Part shown: piece by piece, positions 43,301 to 52,505 of the stretch | Position numbering within the stretch: position 1 is the first letter of the stretch | Layout of the letters: each line of letters opens with the position of its first letter | Origin: Verrucomicrobiia bacterium | GTDB lineage: Bacteria; Verrucomicrobiota; Verrucomicrobiia; Limisphaerales; JADLHS01 | Assembly: GCA_026125285.1 (NCBI GenBank) | Contig: JAHCLO010000001.1 | Coordinates: 248,001-312,000 of the forward strand | DNA length: 64,000 nt | Direction of reading: 5' to 3' | Translations under genes and position numbers: made by a program | Notes under the pieces: generated by a model | Databases searched by the model: none | Seen by the model: only the letters and a program-made list of their open reading frames with translations | What the model was told of the DNA's origin: nothing

Positions 43301-46300
43301 CTAATGATCCGTGACATCCAAGACACGATAAAACCTATGGATGTCTGCGCCCACGCTATTAGTCGTCACCACACTCGACGCCTCCGCCGTGAAATCCGCG
43401 CCCAACGTCGTCCAGATTGTATCTGTCAAGTTGGTCTTTACCTCGAAGCGATAAGTTCTGCCGGGATGAACTTGCCAGATCAGAGTGAAGAACCCTTCCG
43501 GCGACTCGGCAATGCTCAGGAGACGGGGCTTGGCGGCTGCCGAGACCTCCTCATCATTGTCGGCAATGACGACTATGGCGCTGAAAGGCACTCCAATGGT
43601 GTAACCCGCCCCCGCTGCCAGTGTCACCTCGACCGTTTCGTCCCCCTCCACCTCCGTGTCATCAATGACGCTCACCGTCTTGGTGGCCGTCGCCGAACCA
43701 GCCACAAAATTCACGCTGTTGCCTATCGCGGTGTAGTCAGTCCCACTGGTCGCCGTGCCACCTGCCGTGAAATTCACGGTCAGCGCCGGGATGGTAAACC
43801 CTGTCCGCGTGAATGTGAATGTGCCTGAATCGGAAGGCTCACCCGCCGTTGCGTCGGTGGCCGTCACGGTGACCACCGCGTCATCGTCGGTGATCGTCAC
43901 CGTCGCGCTGGAAGGCGTTCCAACGGTATAACCAGTCCCCGTTGCCAGTGTCACCTCCACTGTCTCCACCGCTTCCAACTCCGAGTCGTCATTCACGCTG
44001 ACCACCTTGGTCGCCGTGGCGGAACCGGCGGCGAAATCCACAGTCGTGCCAATCGCGGTGAAGTCAGTGCCGCTGGTGGCCGTGCCCGCCACGTTGAAGT
44101 TCACCGTCAATGCCGCCGCCGTCGAAGCGGTCCGGCTGAAGGTGAACGTGCCCGTTCCTTCGCCGGTGCCCGGCTCTCCCGCCGTCGAATCGGTCGCCGC
44201 CACAGTGACCGTCGGGAGGGCAGTGGTGACATAAACATACACGCCACCGGGATATGGATTTTTATCGGGATCGTTGGACGCCACCAAAAGCCTGACAGTG
44301 GATTCGCCACTCGGCGCCAACGAAAAGTCTACATTGACCGTCACATCTTGGTAGTCCCCAGGCGACACATTAAATGGTCCTGACGGCATCACGCTGATCC
44401 AAGGAGCCAGAGTCTCCGGCGTGATGGAATTCACAGTCAATGATCCCGTCCCATCATTGTAGATTCGAATGGGTTGCCCGGTGCTGGACAGAGCGGCGAT
44501 GGCACTACCGAGGTTCACGCGCGGTTTGGTAATGGCCACCTTGGTATCCGTGATGAGATCGCCCGTGGACAGAAGCTGGTTCTTGACCTCCGCGGGCGTA
44601 AGGTAACTGCCGGTCGTGGCCATGGCTGCAGCCTGCAGGGCGGCGACGGCACCCGCTGCATAAGGGCAGGCGGCCGAGGTGCCGCCAAAACCCGACGCAT
44701 AATCACCCGTGGAATAACCCGCACTCCCGCTAATATCCAAAGTGTAGCATTGGTTGGCCGGAGCCAGCAGACCCAGGAAGGATGCCATGTTTGAGTACGA
44801 AGTCACTTTGTCCGGAGCCGTGGTGTCATCGGCGTAATACCCGGTACTGCATCCCCCGCTAGGAATCTTCGGAGCGCAAGACGCAGCGTCAATGCAGGGA
44901 TAGTAGTGACCAAAGCCAGCATCATAGACCGCGCCCACAGAGATCACGCTCGAGATGCAGGCCGGCCATCCCATCGAATCGCAGTATCCATTGTTGCCGG
45001 ACGAAACCAGCACGGTAATACCCGCGGCGACGGCATTGTCTGCGGCCGCGGTCATACCCGGAGAAACCGTGTCACAATTGGCAAAATAGCGGCCTCCACC
45101 AAAGCTGGTGCTGATGACCATGATCGGGTTCGCCGGGTCATCGTCTTTGTGGCTTACGCACCAATCCCAAGCGGCAATCATGGCGTCAGAGGTTGCGGAG
45201 CCGGTAGAACCAGAAGATATTTTCAAGGCGTAGATCTTGGCGCCAGGGGCCACCCCGCCGATATAATCCCCCACGGTTTCAAGTTCGCCGGCAGCGATGC
45301 CGGCACAAGCTGTGCCGTGAGCATTGCCGTTTGGAGCCGGGTTGCTGTCCAAATCACCAAAATCATAGCCGCCCAGCACCTTGGTGTTTGGAAACCCGCC
45401 GCCCCCCAACTGAGGATGGGTGTAGTCCACCCCTGTATCGCAAATGGCAATGGCCAATCCCGACCCATTGTAAGTCGGACGACTGGCCAACGCGTTCATG
45501 AGCGGAATTCCTTGGTTCAGGTGCGCTTCGAGGATGTAAACGGGTTCGATGGAACTCACACGAGGATCCACCCGGAGAGCCTCAAGGGCTTCCCACGTAA
45601 CCTCCGCAGAGAAAGCGCTGATATTCTCATAATGGAACCGCACCTGAAGCAGGCCCGGCGGCACGTCAGCAATGACTTCATCCTGATGCGCCTTTAGGGC
45701 CGCCTGCCAAGGTTTGAGAGAAACCGCCGAATTGAAATCAATTGCCGCCTGGGTCTGCGCGGGCTGATTTAGATTTACCACCACGCGGACCGTCTGCCCT
45801 TCCGTAAACCCCTCCATTATTTGAATTGGATTCAGTAACTTATCTACGGGCGCACTCGTTTGCGCCGGTGCAGTTACCGGGAGGTTTTGGCTGGCTGCCG
45901 CAATCGAAGTCTCCGACGGCTCAACGAAATCCAGCGTTAATGGAGTAATGCGAATATCCGGCTCGCCGCCATCCACCGGACCAACATTCAATTGGATATT
46001 TCCTTGGGCGCCAAAATACCCTGCCGCGCGAATCTCATAATACTGGCCTGCGTTTACCGAAAACGTGACCTGACTTTGCAATCCACCTCCCGCATCGTCG
46101 TTGTTGGCCACCGGGATCAGGTTGGCAAACCCGTTCTCAAATCCGGTATAGATGTGGAGCATCGTGTCAAAATCACTGCCAAAAGTGTCAATGGTCATCG
46201 TGCCGCCGGCCGGAGCTTGGATATACCACCAGACCGTAGCCCCGGCGATGGTCAATTCCTGCTCGTTTGGTTCCGTCGTGGCGCCGACATTATTCCCAGT

Positions 46301-48127
46301 CGTGGTAGTTGGCGGCGACGGCAGACCGATTGCATTGACCCAGTTATCATTGGAGGGGCCATCGGAAGTGACAGTAATCTGCCGGGCATCCCAACCTTCC
46401 ATGTTGTCGTTGGAGGCATCGGCATCCGTACCCGGCTCAAGCAATACACCAATCCAATAGGTTCCGGGCGGCGTGCCTGCCGGAATGACCTCATCAAGCA
46501 TATTGACGGTTACGCTGCCCATTGGCGCAAAGTCCCAAGAATAACTGTAGGTTCCCAGAAGGGTATCGGCCGTTGAGATGAAATCGTTGTTGGAGAGGTA
46601 CACCCGGAAAGTGTAGGTCGCGGGACCAGGATCGGCGTCAGTCGCATTAACCTGCAAGTGCGACAGACCAGTCACTGTTCCGCCCGCCGGGATGGAGTTC
46701 ACACCCACTTGCTGGTTGAGTGGCTGCAGATCAAAAGTGGTGCCTCGCGAATAAGTCGGAATGAAGGCGCCCCAGACGTAATCAACCCACCCTTGAAAGA
46801 ACCTTGCGTAATAGCCTCTGGTGGAGCGGTCAGAGAGCGAGCAGATGGCCCCGATGTACCGATTGTTCCCATCAAACCGATACGCGCTGCTGCCGCTCAT
46901 GCCGCCCCACACCGCCGTCAAACAACCGGGACTGGTGTTCACTTGCCACATGGTGCCATTGTTGCCGTTGCAAGCATCCCAATTGCCGCTGCCATAATAC
47001 ATATCGCGACCAGTATGCAATCCGCCGCCGCAACTCTCGGCTGGATAACTGGTGTTGTTGTACACATTGGCCAGACAGTCAAAACCATATTCCCAACCGA
47101 ACCAACCCGTGAGCGCTCCCACTGCGCGATCCAGCCGGATCACGCCAAGATCGAAGTCGAAGTTGCCGCTGTCGGTATATGAAGACCAACTGCCGAATAA
47201 CGTTCCTCGCCCCCAGCCGTAGGGATACATCGTTGAGGAGGCGGGAATGAGCGTGTCACCGCCATCCCACCCCGGATATACATAAACCTCTTGCGCCCAC
47301 GGGTTGGCGCTGAACGCCGCATCCCGGTTATAGACGCAATGTCCGGCGGTTACCGCCGTTTCGGCGTCTATCATTGTGCCCGAGGCCACGTACCACACAC
47401 TGCTGCCACTGTTATTTACCCAGCGCATGGCCAGCTTACAGTTCACTCGCCAGGGAAAAGCGGCCCGGCTGGCGGATGGAATCAAGGACATGGCCCCGAA
47501 GTTTGCCGGCAGCATCTCCGAGCCACGGGCACCATCAACGCCACTGTAACCGCCGCCTTGGGACGGCAGAGTCTGTTGAATCACAGTCGGTGGCACCGGC
47601 ACTTCCGTGGTAGCTTGCGATTCCGCATCGTGCAACCGGATATTCCCCGGACTGACCGGCGAAGTCGCTCCAATGCCAACCACTGACTCCGGCATCGGCA
47701 TCGGAACCGGCGGCAAGCTTTGCAGTGGTGGATGGTTTGGTTTCCAATCGGCCGGCCCATCGTCAACTCCCAGAAACTGGTGACTGGCCGGGCGTGCCAC
47801 AAGAATCGGTCTGACCGATGGTGCCGGGCCTGGTGGAGGCTGGGCGCCTTGGGAATAGGAGGAGACACAGATCGCCATGAACACCGGAATTCCCCTCCAG
47901 ACTCCAAGTGTGGCAGCACGTTGCCTTACGGTTTTCAAGAGGTCTTTCAGACTGCCCTGCCGGGTTATTCGGGTCACGAGCGCGAGTTCAATCGGGTTGT
48001 GGCTGCATATTGGAGTCATTTGGGTCTCCGGCATTGGGGGGTGGGGGCCTGGTTCGCCAGCGACAAAACGGTTCAGTTGCGTTAATTGGTGAGCGCGCCT
48101 TTCTATAAAGGATTTGCGCCGACTCAT
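43301..48127 (-). CDS. Giant exported protein with trypsin-like (S1) and subtilisin-like (S8) protease domains
   Basis: A 1608-residue protein. A hydrophobic segment at about 73-92 is probably the signal, so the true start may lie after 48127. Residues about 220-455 form an S1-type protease: TAGHC (His263), DFDLGVI (Asp324 or Asp326) and GGMSGSS (Ser411). A CARDB-like segment (about 468-590) and a pre-peptidase C-terminal-type domain (about 592-715) follow. A propeptide-like region (about 775-868) leads into an S8 protease with DTGVDYTHP (Asp897), AHGTACAG (His937), SSGNNG and GGTSAACP (Ser1151). Two Calx-beta repeats (about 1306-1417 and 1418-1525) and a short Ig-like tail end it. Both triads look complete. 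Possible role: secreted degradation or zymogen activation. Confidence 0.9.
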   Translation of the reverse strand: MSRRKSFIERRAHQLTQLNRFVAGEPGPHPPMPETQMTPICSHNPIELALVTRITRQGSLKDLLKTVRQRAATLGVWRGIPVFMAICVSSYSQGAQPPPGPAPSVRPILVARPASHQFLGVDDGPADWKPNHPPLQSLPPVPMPMPESVVGIGATSPVSPGNIRLHDAESQATTEVPVPPTVIQQTLPSQGGGYSGVDGARGSEMLPANFGAMSLIPSASRAAFPWRVNCKLAMRWVNNSGSSVWYVASGTMIDAETAVTAGHCVYNRDAAFSANPWAQEVYVYPGWDGGDTLIPASSTMYPYGWGRGTLFGSWSSYTDSGNFDFDLGVIRLDRAVGALTGWFGWEYGFDCLANVYNNTSYPAESCGGGLHTGRDMYYGSGNWDACNGNNGTMWQVNTSPGCLTAVWGGMSGSSAYRFDGNNRYIGAICSLSDRSTRGYYARFFQGWVDYVWGAFIPTYSRGTTFDLQPLNQQVGVNSIPAGGTVTGLSHLQVNATDADPGPATYTFRVYLSNNDFISTADTLLGTYSYSWDFAPMGSVTVNMLDEVIPAGTPPGTYWIGVLLEPGTDADASNDNMEGWDARQITVTSDGPSNDNWVNAIGLPSPPTTTTGNNVGATTEPNEQELTIAGATVWWYIQAPAGGTMTIDTFGSDFDTMLHIYTGFENGFANLIPVANNDDAGGGLQSQVTFSVNAGQYYEIRAAGYFGAQGNIQLNVGPVDGGEPDIRITPLTLDFVEPSETSIAAASQNLPVTAPAQTSAPVDKLLNPIQIMEGFTEGQTVRVVVNLNQPAQTQAAIDFNSAVSLKPWQAALKAHQDEVIADVPPGLLQVRFHYENISAFSAEVTWEALEALRVDPRVSSIEPVYILEAHLNQGIPLMNALASRPTYNGSGLAIAICDTGVDYTHPQLGGGGFPNTKVLGGYDFGDLDSNPAPNGNAHGTACAGIAAGELETVGDYIGGVAPGAKIYALKISSGSTGSATSDAMIAAWDWCVSHKDDDPANPIMVISTSFGGGRYFANCDTVSPGMTAAADNAVAAGITVLVSSGNNGYCDSMGWPACISSVISVGAVYDAGFGHYYPCIDAASCAPKIPSGGCSTGYYADDTTAPDKVTSYSNMASFLGLLAPANQCYTLDISGSAGYSTGDYASGFGGTSAACPYAAGAVAALQAAAMATTGSYLTPAEVKNQLLSTGDLITDTKVAITKPRVNLGSAIAALSSTGQPIRIYNDGTGSLTVNSITPETLAPWISVMPSGPFNVSPGDYQDVTVNVDFSLAPSGESTVRLLVASNDPDKNPYPGGVYVYVTTALPTVTVAATDSTAGEPGTGEGTGTFTFSRTASTAAALTVNFNVAGTATSGTDFTAIGTTVDFAAGSATATKVVSVNDDSELEAVETVEVTLATGTGYTVGTPSSATVTITDDDAVVTVTATDATAGEPSDSGTFTFTRTGFTIPALTVNFTAGGTATSGTDYTAIGNSVNFVAGSATATKTVSVIDDTEVEGDETVEVTLAAGAGYTIGVPFSAIVVIADNDEEVSAAAKPRLLSIAESPEGFFTLIWQVHPGRTYRFEVKTNLTDTIWTTLGADFTAEASSVVTTNSVGADIHRFYRVLDVTDH

Positions 48128-48295
48128 GGCAGGAAGGAAACATGACGCTACCCGTACTTCTTTTTGGCTTTAACGAGTTTTCATTCTCTCCTTGCCGCGT
48201 GAAATGGCAAGTGCAAACCGCGTAATCACTCTGCCGTCCGGTCATTATGCAATGAGCGTTACGACAACTACGCAAAGGAATCGGCGTGTGAACTG

Positions 48296-49756
48296 TGAAA
48301 TGGACCCCAGTTTTTAGACCACTGGTATGGGTGGATTTTTTGGTGTCTGCTCCTGACCGGCTCGATGAACGAGCCGGTTAAAAAGAAAGGAAAGGACAGA
48401 CAACAAAATGAGAGCGAAACGACGACGGTTGGAAGCGGGCTTCAAGGCCAAGGTGGGGCTGGAAGCGTTGAAGGGGATCAAGACGGTGGCGCAGATTGCC
48501 CGGGAGTATCAGGTGCATCCCAATCAGGTCAGCCAGTGGAAGGGCGGGTGAGTCAGCGGCTGCCCGAGGTGTTCGAGAACAGGGCGACAGTGCAAATCCA
48601 GGAGGTGAGAAGGAGATCGAACAGCTGGAGCACAAGTGAGGCAGTTGACGATGGAGTTGGACTGGCTCAAAAAAAGTCCAGACAACTGGGCTTGTGAAGG
48701 AGCGCGCGGAACGTTGGAGGCCTTCCGGCGGGACTGTCGCTGCAGGCGCAGTGCGCGTTGCTGGGCATCTCGCCAGGGCGTATTACTACGAGCCGCGGCC
48801 CAGCGCGAGAGAACCTGGCCCTCCTGCGCCGGCTGGACGAACTGCACCTGGGCGTCCGGTCTTCGGGAGTTGGCGGCTGGCGGCGCTGTTGCGGCGTGAG
48901 GGCTCAGGCGGTCAATCTGCTTGGGTGCAACGCCTGATGGCGCTGATGGGCATCCGGGCGATCTACCCGCAAAGGAACACCAGCCACGACCGGAGGCGGG
49001 GCACGAGATCTACCCGTATTTACTGCGTGGAAAGGAGATCACGAGGCCCCGGATCAAACGTGGTGCGCCGACATCACCACCACCTCCCGATGCGCCACGG
49101 ATTCATGTCTGGTGGCGGTGATGGTTGGTGGGCCCGGTATGTGCTGGCGTGGCGTTTGAGCAATACCCTTGGAGGCGGCCTTCTGCGTGTGAGTACTGGC
49201 AGGCGGCGCTCAAGAATGGCACACCCGAAGGCGCCGTTACGATCGGCAACACGGATCAAGGATCGCAGTTCACCTCACTGGCGTAAAATGAGGCGGTGGA
49301 GGAAGGGGCACATTGGTCAGCATGGACGGCCGGGGTGGGGCTGGACAACGTGTTCGTGGAACGGCTGTGGCGCAGTCTCAAGTATGAGGACATCTACCTG
49401 CGCGACTACGAGGACGGACTGGAGTTGGAGAACGGAATGTTCCACTGGTTCGCCCATTACAACGACGAACGACCGCACCAGGCGCTGGGCTACGCGACGC
49501 CCCGGGAAGTGTATCGCTTCCCTGAATCGCATGGGGCCAGGCCGGCGAAGTGGGAGTTGAAATCAGACCGCCTGCGGCGGTAAGATGACGGTGCCTAAAG
49601 AAAACGGGAGAGAGGAGGCCGGCGCCTGGCGTCGCCTTCTCTTTTCCAAAAGGGTTCTGTGCGCAGAGCAGACAACAACAAAAAACCAACGATGCAGACC
49701 CAAGGAATCACACCTTATTTTCTGCGGTCAGTGGTTTGAAGATGGGGTCCACCTCA
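48296..49756 (+). mobile_element. Decayed IS3-family insertion sequence
   Basis: Imperfect terminal repeats are TGAAATGGACCCCAGTTTT at 48296 and, inverted, TGAGGTGGACCCCATCTTC ending at 49756. An OrfA relic starts at 48408 ([20 protein letters not shown], then [20 protein letters not shown]) and stops early at 48551. Its sequel appears in other frames (SQRLPEVFENR). OrfB is broken by several frameshifts and stops. The DDE residues can still be traced: CADITT, NTDQGSQFTS and VERLWRSLKYEDIYL. The last part, open from 49296 to 49583, ends with NDERPHQALGYATPREVYRF. The 1461 bp length fits the family. No clear target duplication was seen. Confidence 0.85.
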
Positions 49757-49929
49757 CTCTGGAATGCCCCCCCGTACAGAAGGGGGAACCTTACCCAGGA
49801 GCTTGAATTCAATCGCGCGCGGAGAGTGGCTGAACTCCAAGTATCACGTTGGCCGGAAGAAGCAATCGAGGCCTGAACTAAAAAGCCGCGGCTCGTGGTT
49901 GCACACCAGTTGTTCGCAATGGCTACGGA

Positions 49930-50574
49930 TTATCCAACCACAAGATCACCCCTCTTCCACACCACCCGCCTGCCTCGCACCACGATTGAACCGTGCGCCA
50001 GCGCCGCCACGCAGCGGGGATACAATTCATGTTCCGCCGCGTGAATCCGCGCGTGCAGCGTTTCCGGGGTATCGTCGTCCAGAACCGGCACAGTTTGCTG
50101 GCCGATGATGGGGCCGGAATCCACGCCGGCATCCACGAAATGCACCGTGCAACCGGTCACTTTCACGCCGTGATCGAAAGCCTGTTTCCAGGCTTCCAAT
50201 CCGGGGAAACACGGCAGCAGCGAGGGATGGATGTTCACGATGCGTCCCTCGAACGCGCGGAGGAAGTCGCCCTTCAAAACCCGCATGAACCCCGCGAGAA
50301 CGATCAGGTCAACCCTGGCTTCCTGCAATGCGCTCACGTAAGCGCGCTCCGCCTCCTCGTCCAGTTTGGTGCGAAATTTACCGGGGGCAATGTACCGCGC
50401 CATAAGCTGCCGTGCGCGGGCTTGCGCCAGAATTCCCGAGTCTTCCACATCGCTCAACACGATGGCGACTTCGGCCGGGACCACGCCCTGCGCGATCGCC
50501 TCCGCGAGGGCAACAAAGTTCGAGCCTTTGCCCGAGCCCAGCACGCCCAGGCGGAATGGTCTATCGCTATTCAT
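49930..50574 (-). CDS. purN: Phosphoribosylglycinamide formyltransferase PurN
   Basis: PurN transfers a formyl group from 10-formyltetrahydrofolate to glycinamide ribonucleotide, the third step of purine synthesis. The 214-residue protein has the N-terminal GVLGSGKGSNF phosphate-binding motif and VDLIVLAGFMRVLKGDFL. The catalytic Asn/His/Asp set appears in NIHPSLLPCFPG and HFVDAGVDSGPIIGQ. The formyltransferase signature region HFVDAGVDSGPI is intact. It is the complete copy; a nearly identical 3' segment lies at 42907-43177. An IS3 relic lies just downstream and a minisatellite upstream, so the gene sits in a rearranged area. Stand-alone, not in a purine operon. Confidence 0.96.
   Translation of the reverse strand: MNSDRPFRLGVLGSGKGSNFVALAEAIAQGVVPAEVAIVLSDVEDSGILAQARARQLMARYIAPGKFRTKLDEEAERAYVSALQEARVDLIVLAGFMRVLKGDFLRAFEGRIVNIHPSLLPCFPGLEAWKQAFDHGVKVTGCTVHFVDAGVDSGPIIGQQTVPVLDDDTPETLHARIHAAEHELYPRCVAALAHGSIVVRGRRVVWKRGDLVVG
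49959..50229. repeat. Direct duplication, copy 2 of the purN 3' segment (within intact purN)
   Basis: Partner of 42907-43177 in the same orientation. It covers the codons from HPSLLP to near the end of purN. The repeat pair brackets the giant protease gene and the IS3 relic. Confidence 0.9.
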
Positions 50575-50713
50575 GGGGTCTTCTTACAGGCTGCCCCGCC
50601 ATCGCCGCAAGCTTTCCATATTGAGCCCCTTCAAGCCAGCACGATGCTCGGCGCGTTGAATGGCCAGGTGGCGGGTGGAAGAATTACTTTTCCGCCGGCG
50701 CAGGAGCGAAAAC

Positions 50714-50951
50714 AAACACCAAACACCAAACACCAAACACCAAACACCAAACACCAAACACCAAACACCAAACACCAAACACCAAACACCAAAGGCCAAA
50801 GGCCGAACACCAAAGGCCGAACACCAAAGGCCGAACACCAAAGGCCGAACACCAAAGGCCGAACACCAAAGGCCGAACACCAAAGGCCGAACACCAAAGG
50901 CCGAGCACCAAAGGCCGAACACCAAAGGCCGAACACCAAAGGCCGAACACC
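50714..50951. repeat. Heptamer-based minisatellite
   Basis: 34 contiguous 7-mers: 11 copies of AAACACC (50714-50790), one AAAGGCC, then 11 copies of the 14-mer AAAGGCCGAACACC (50798-50951), one of which has GAGCACC instead of GAACACC. Because 7 is not a multiple of 3, each strand reads as a 7- or 14-residue repeat (TPNTKHQ, KAEHQRP) in all frames without stops, which creates several long false open frames. It lies about 115 bp before the next gene. Confidence 0.97.
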
Positions 50952-51064
50952 AACGCTCTGCATCCGGCCGCAGGGTGACGAATCTCAATCGGGCTGGCAG
51001 ATTTCCATTGCCAGCCGAAAAGCTCCCTTGTTAGCGTCGGGCCGATTTTCGTGAGGACACATAT

Positions 51065-52114
51065 ATGAGCACAATCCAAGCACCAAACAATTACCCCAAA
51101 CTTCACAATGCCATGTGGCCCGGCCTCGTGGGCAAAGGCAGCCCCGGCGCAGAGTCGTGCATTGACCTGGACACCATGCTGGAACTCACCGCCCAGGCTG
51201 AGGTCAACGGCGTGAAATTCGACGGCGTGGACCTGTTCCTGTACGACCCGCATGTGAGCATTGATATTGATGACGACGACCTCAAATCACTGGCCGACAA
51301 GATTCGCGCGAAAGGTTTTGTGGTGGGGTCGGTCGTGGCCCCCGTGTGGTTCGACGGTTCGGCGATGGGGGATGAAACCAAGCGCGCCAACTGGGTGACA
51401 GCGGTGCGCAAAGCGTGTCGCATCGCGCAGGAACTGCGCGAACTCGGGGTGCGACCTTACGGTGTCGTGCGCATTGATTCGGCGGCCCCGGTGACCGAAT
51501 GGGACAAAGACCCCAAAGGCAACACCAAACTCATCGCCAAGACATTCAAGGAAGCGGCGAAAGTGGCCAAAGACCACGGCGAACGGCTTGCCGCCGAAGG
51601 CGAGATTTGCTGGGGCGCCATGCACAGTTGGAAGTACATGGTCCAGTTGCTGGAAGAAGTCGGCCAACCTCGCGTGGTGGGTTTCCAGGCGGACATGGCC
51701 CACACACTTCTGTATGTGCTCGGCTACAACGCGCCGGAACATCGGATTGTCCCGGACAAGTTCAACTGGGAGCCGGACAAATTTCATACGGCCATGAAGA
51801 AGCTGACCAAGGCACTGCGCCCCTGGACGATTGATTTCCACGTCGCGCAGAACGACGCCACGGTGAAAGGCAGCGGCTCGCACGACAACACGGGCAAGCA
51901 CTGCCTGGCCACCGATCCCAAGGGCAAATTGAACATCGCCCGCGATTCCGCCTACTGGATGCGCGACGAGGCGGGCAAGGTGACCAAGAAGTTCAAGCAC
52001 GTATGCTGGGACGGTTGCATGTTCCCGAACGAAGTGATGATGAAGCCGCAGACGTGGAATGATATTCTCACGGCCATGATTCAGGTGCGCGAGAATCACG
52101 GCTGGCGCGCCTGA
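51065..52114 (+). CDS. TIM-barrel protein, sugar isomerase/epimerase-like
   Basis: A 349-residue cytoplasmic protein resembling the xylose isomerase-like TIM-barrel superfamily. Strand-end features include [63 protein letters not shown] with a possible metal Glu, [15 protein letters not shown] with Asp and His, [20 protein letters not shown], and a final WDGCMFPNE. These give a plausible divalent-metal site. The Gfo/Idh/MocA oxidoreductase gene at 53445 lies further downstream; these two families often act together in inositol- or keto-sugar metabolism. The substrate cannot be set. The start ATG at 51065 follows GAGGACAC. No signal peptide. Confidence 0.82.
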   Translation: MSTIQAPNNYPKLHNAMWPGLVGKGSPGAESCIDLDTMLELTAQAEVNGVKFDGVDLFLYDPHVSIDIDDDDLKSLADKIRAKGFVVGSVVAPVWFDGSAMGDETKRANWVTAVRKACRIAQELRELGVRPYGVVRIDSAAPVTEWDKDPKGNTKLIAKTFKEAAKVAKDHGERLAAEGEICWGAMHSWKYMVQLLEEVGQPRVVGFQADMAHTLLYVLGYNAPEHRIVPDKFNWEPDKFHTAMKKLTKALRPWTIDFHVAQNDATVKGSGSHDNTGKHCLATDPKGKLNIARDSAYWMRDEAGKVTKKFKHVCWDGCMFPNEVMMKPQTWNDILTAMIQVRENHGWRA

Positions 52115-52210
52115 ACACCGCCATCTTCTCGATTCTTGGCGGGGAGGCGGATTCCCTCCCCTCGCCGCCAGCACCGCGACAAAGAAGTTTCGACACCTCC
52201 TGCGAGGCAC

Positions 52211-52290
52211 GGGTGGGGCGCGTCACTCCGTGCGCGCCGCGACTCACACCTCGCTTCCCCAACGGCGCGCACGGAGTGACGCGCCCCACC
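52211..52290. repeat. Dispersed palindromic repeat, family A, best-preserved copy
   Basis: Two arms of 27 bp, 52212-52238 and 52264-52290, are perfect reverse complements, separated by a 25 bp spacer (GCGACTCACACCTCGCTTCC and onward). The arm core is GGCGCGTCACTCCGTGCGCG. It lies in the 391 bp gap (52115-52505) between the TIM-barrel gene and the membrane protein gene; I saw nothing else in that gap. Confidence 0.92.
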
Positions 52291-52505
52291 TTGTCTCGGA
52301 ATTCGTTTATCATGGCACCAGGGCATTGGGCCATATTTGGACCGGACAACGGCTGCTGGCTCAGGCAGAGCCTTCAGCCAGTTTGCTTTCCGTTTCGAGC
52401 GGCTTCAGCCCAGCGGTCCAACAAACGGTGAACATGGCATGGCGTGTGCAAATCGTTGCCGCGTGCTTTCGGGTTAGACAGGCCAGGAGTCCTACAACAA
52501 CGCTT

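Noticed and set aside
48286-49760. Target-site duplication of the IS3 relic
   Set aside because: The bases beside the two ends (CTG and CTC) do not match over three or more positions, so no duplication is claimed.
50714-50951. Possible CRISPR array
   Set aside because: The units are contiguous 7- and 14-mers with no unique spacers, and no cas genes are nearby. It is a minisatellite.
49993-51054. Long open frame of 353 residues across purN and the minisatellite
   Set aside because: It runs antisense through purN and owes its length to the stop-free heptamer array; the NTKHQTP-like peptide is a repeat artefact. The same holds for the overlapping frames on both strands.
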